A stretch of DNA of 41,867 nucleotides from an uncultured Anaerolineales bacterium (GTDB taxonomy: Bacteria > Chloroflexota > Anaerolineae > UBA4142). The notes below the pieces were generated by a model that saw only the letters and a program-made list of their open reading frames with translations, made no database searches and was not told the DNA's origin. Made by a program: the position numbers and the translations under genes. This document shows, piece after piece, positions 41,133 to 41,867 of this stretch. Where the stretch lies: contig CAIKBD010000064.1 of assembly GCA_903825565.1 (NCBI GenBank), forward strand, positions 1-41,867, written 5' to 3'. Every line of letters starts with the position of its first letter. Position 1 is the stretch's first letter.

Positions 41133-41867
41133 TTATTCCGCTGTAAAACCTGGGACGACAAGGCGTGGGACGATTTGCAATCGTTCGGCTTCGTCGCGAA
41201 TCCAATCGCGGAATTTGGGGTGCGCGATTTTGCTCAACGCAATCATTCGGTCTTTGACAGAGCGTCCCTTGAGTTCTGCCACGCCGTATTCGGTGACGAC
41301 CGTATCAATATCCTGGCTGGGGACGGTGACACCCGCGCCTTGAGACAGACACGGCACGATGGTTGAGATGGTATCGTTCTTGGCGGTGGAACGCAGTGCA
41401 ATGATGCCGCGCCCGCCCTCGGACAGTTGCGCGCCGCGATGCGTATCGAGTTGTCCGCCGGTGCCGCTGTAATGCTGATGCCCGATACTTTGCGAACACA
41501 CTTGTCCCATCACATCAACTTGAAGCGCGGTGTTGACGCTCACCATTTTATAATTCTGTCCGATGACGTATGGGCTGTTCGTCACGCGCCCCTGTTGCAA
41601 TTCGACGGCGAGATTATTGTCGAGAAAATCGTACAGTTTTTTTGTGCCCAGCGCAAATGCGCCGATCATTTTGTTTTTCCACAAAGTCTTGCGTTTGCCC
41701 GTGATGACGCCCGCCTCGTACAGATCGACCATTCCGTTCGTGAACATTTCGGTATGCACACCCAGGTCGTGGTGGTCCATCAGAAATGCCGTGATCGCGT
41801 TCGGAATGCCGCCGATGCCGAGTTGCAACGTCGAGCCGTCTTCGATCAATTCGGCAATGTATCCGCC
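41133..41867 (-). CDS. Acetyl-CoA hydrolase/4-hydroxybutyrate CoA-transferase family, C-terminal part (cut by window edge)
   Basis: The frame is open to the right edge, giving the last 244 residues; the family is about 430, so the N-terminal part is outside. LGIGGIPNAITAFLMDH, LGVHTEMFTNGMVDLYEAG, GQVCSQSIGHQHYSGTGGQLD, STIVPCLSQGAGVTVPSQDIDTVVTEYGVAELKG and the final SKIAHPKFRDWI are family hallmarks. The enzyme moves CoA between acyl-CoA and a free acid via a glutamyl-CoA intermediate; the Glu in HTEMF is a candidate. It may activate the imported acid using acetyl-CoA or recycle CoA at the end of the pathway. Confidence 0.93.
   Translation of the reverse strand, partial: GGYIAELIEDGSTLQLGIGGIPNAITAFLMDHHDLGVHTEMFTNGMVDLYEAGVITGKRKTLWKNKMIGAFALGTKKLYDFLDNNLAVELQQGRVTNSPYVIGQNYKMVSVNTALQVDVMGQVCSQSIGHQHYSGTGGQLDTHRGAQLSEGGRGIIALRSTAKNDTISTIVPCLSQGAGVTVPSQDIDTVVTEYGVAELKGRSVKDRMIALSKIAHPKFRDWIRDEAERLQIVPRLVVPGFTAE

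Overview
The window looks like part of the chromosome of a GC-rich, probably Chloroflexota (Anaerolineae-like) bacterium. That assignment is an inference. It rests on the gene families (a ClpC-type unfoldase, a tRNA-Leu/tig/clpP/clpX block, long multi-GAF signalling kinases, Pro/Thr/Lys-linker lipoproteins, a Liv transporter joined to acyl-CoA catabolism) and on spacers full of short-period palindromic repeats. Promoters, where visible, are plain sigma70 type, and most starts carry GGAG-like ribosome binding sites. No stretch longer than 300 bases lacks a gene; the longest spacer, about 200 bases at 9142-9347, holds a tRNA promoter and a four-hairpin element.

Layout. (1) 1-546: the 3' end of a pseudouridine-5'-phosphate glycosidase on the + strand, separated by a two-way terminator from clpC on the - strand. 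(2) 3267-9141, - strand: tRNA-Leu(UAG), tig, clpP and clpX, followed by a MoxR-like AAA+ ATPase and a membrane protein, closed by a strong terminator. This is a protein-quality-control block. (3) 9348-18561, - strand: a CPBP membrane protease gene, then three very large signalling genes: S1-S1-receiver-GAF-histidine kinase, receiver-GAFx5-histidine kinase, and receiver-phosphotransferase-TIR. The first two overlap by ATGA. This is the best candidate for an undescribed system: two sensor kinases, one with RNA-binding domains, and a receiver-gated protein ending in a TIR (NADase-type) domain. (4) 18675-23277, + strand: an OmpR/PhoB-type two-component pair, a DUF5666-like lipoprotein and a lipoprotein phosphodiesterase of the alkaline-phosphatase superfamily, ended by a two-way terminator. 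(5) 23330-25062, - strand: a stand-alone UgpC/MsmK sugar-ABC ATPase and ribose-5-phosphate isomerase B.

(6) 25152-41867, - strand: one co-directional block. Read in transcription order from the right edge it holds a CoA-transferase, an alpha/beta hydrolase, a Mop (molbindin) protein, a KASIII-like enzyme, a GxxExxY protein, two AMP-forming acyl-CoA ligases, three MaoC-like proteins, an enoyl-CoA hydratase, an SCP-x-type thiolase, a DUF35 protein and a PcaD-like hydrolase. It finishes with a complete Liv-type ABC importer (livJ, livG, livF, livH, livM). The simplest reading is uptake of an organic or amino acid-like substrate, CoA activation, beta-oxidation-like steps and thiolysis. The substrate cannot be told from sequence.

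A second theme is the spacers. At least six in block 6, plus one site inside a ligase gene, carry 7-bp tandem repeats. Each arm is close to four units and usually faces an inverted arm of the complementary heptamer, so the RNA would fold into hairpins. The heptamer differs from site to site while the 4 x 7 layout recurs. Other spacers carry 9- or 10-bp period repeats, and the GxxExxY gene sits between 27-bp inverted copies of one of these.
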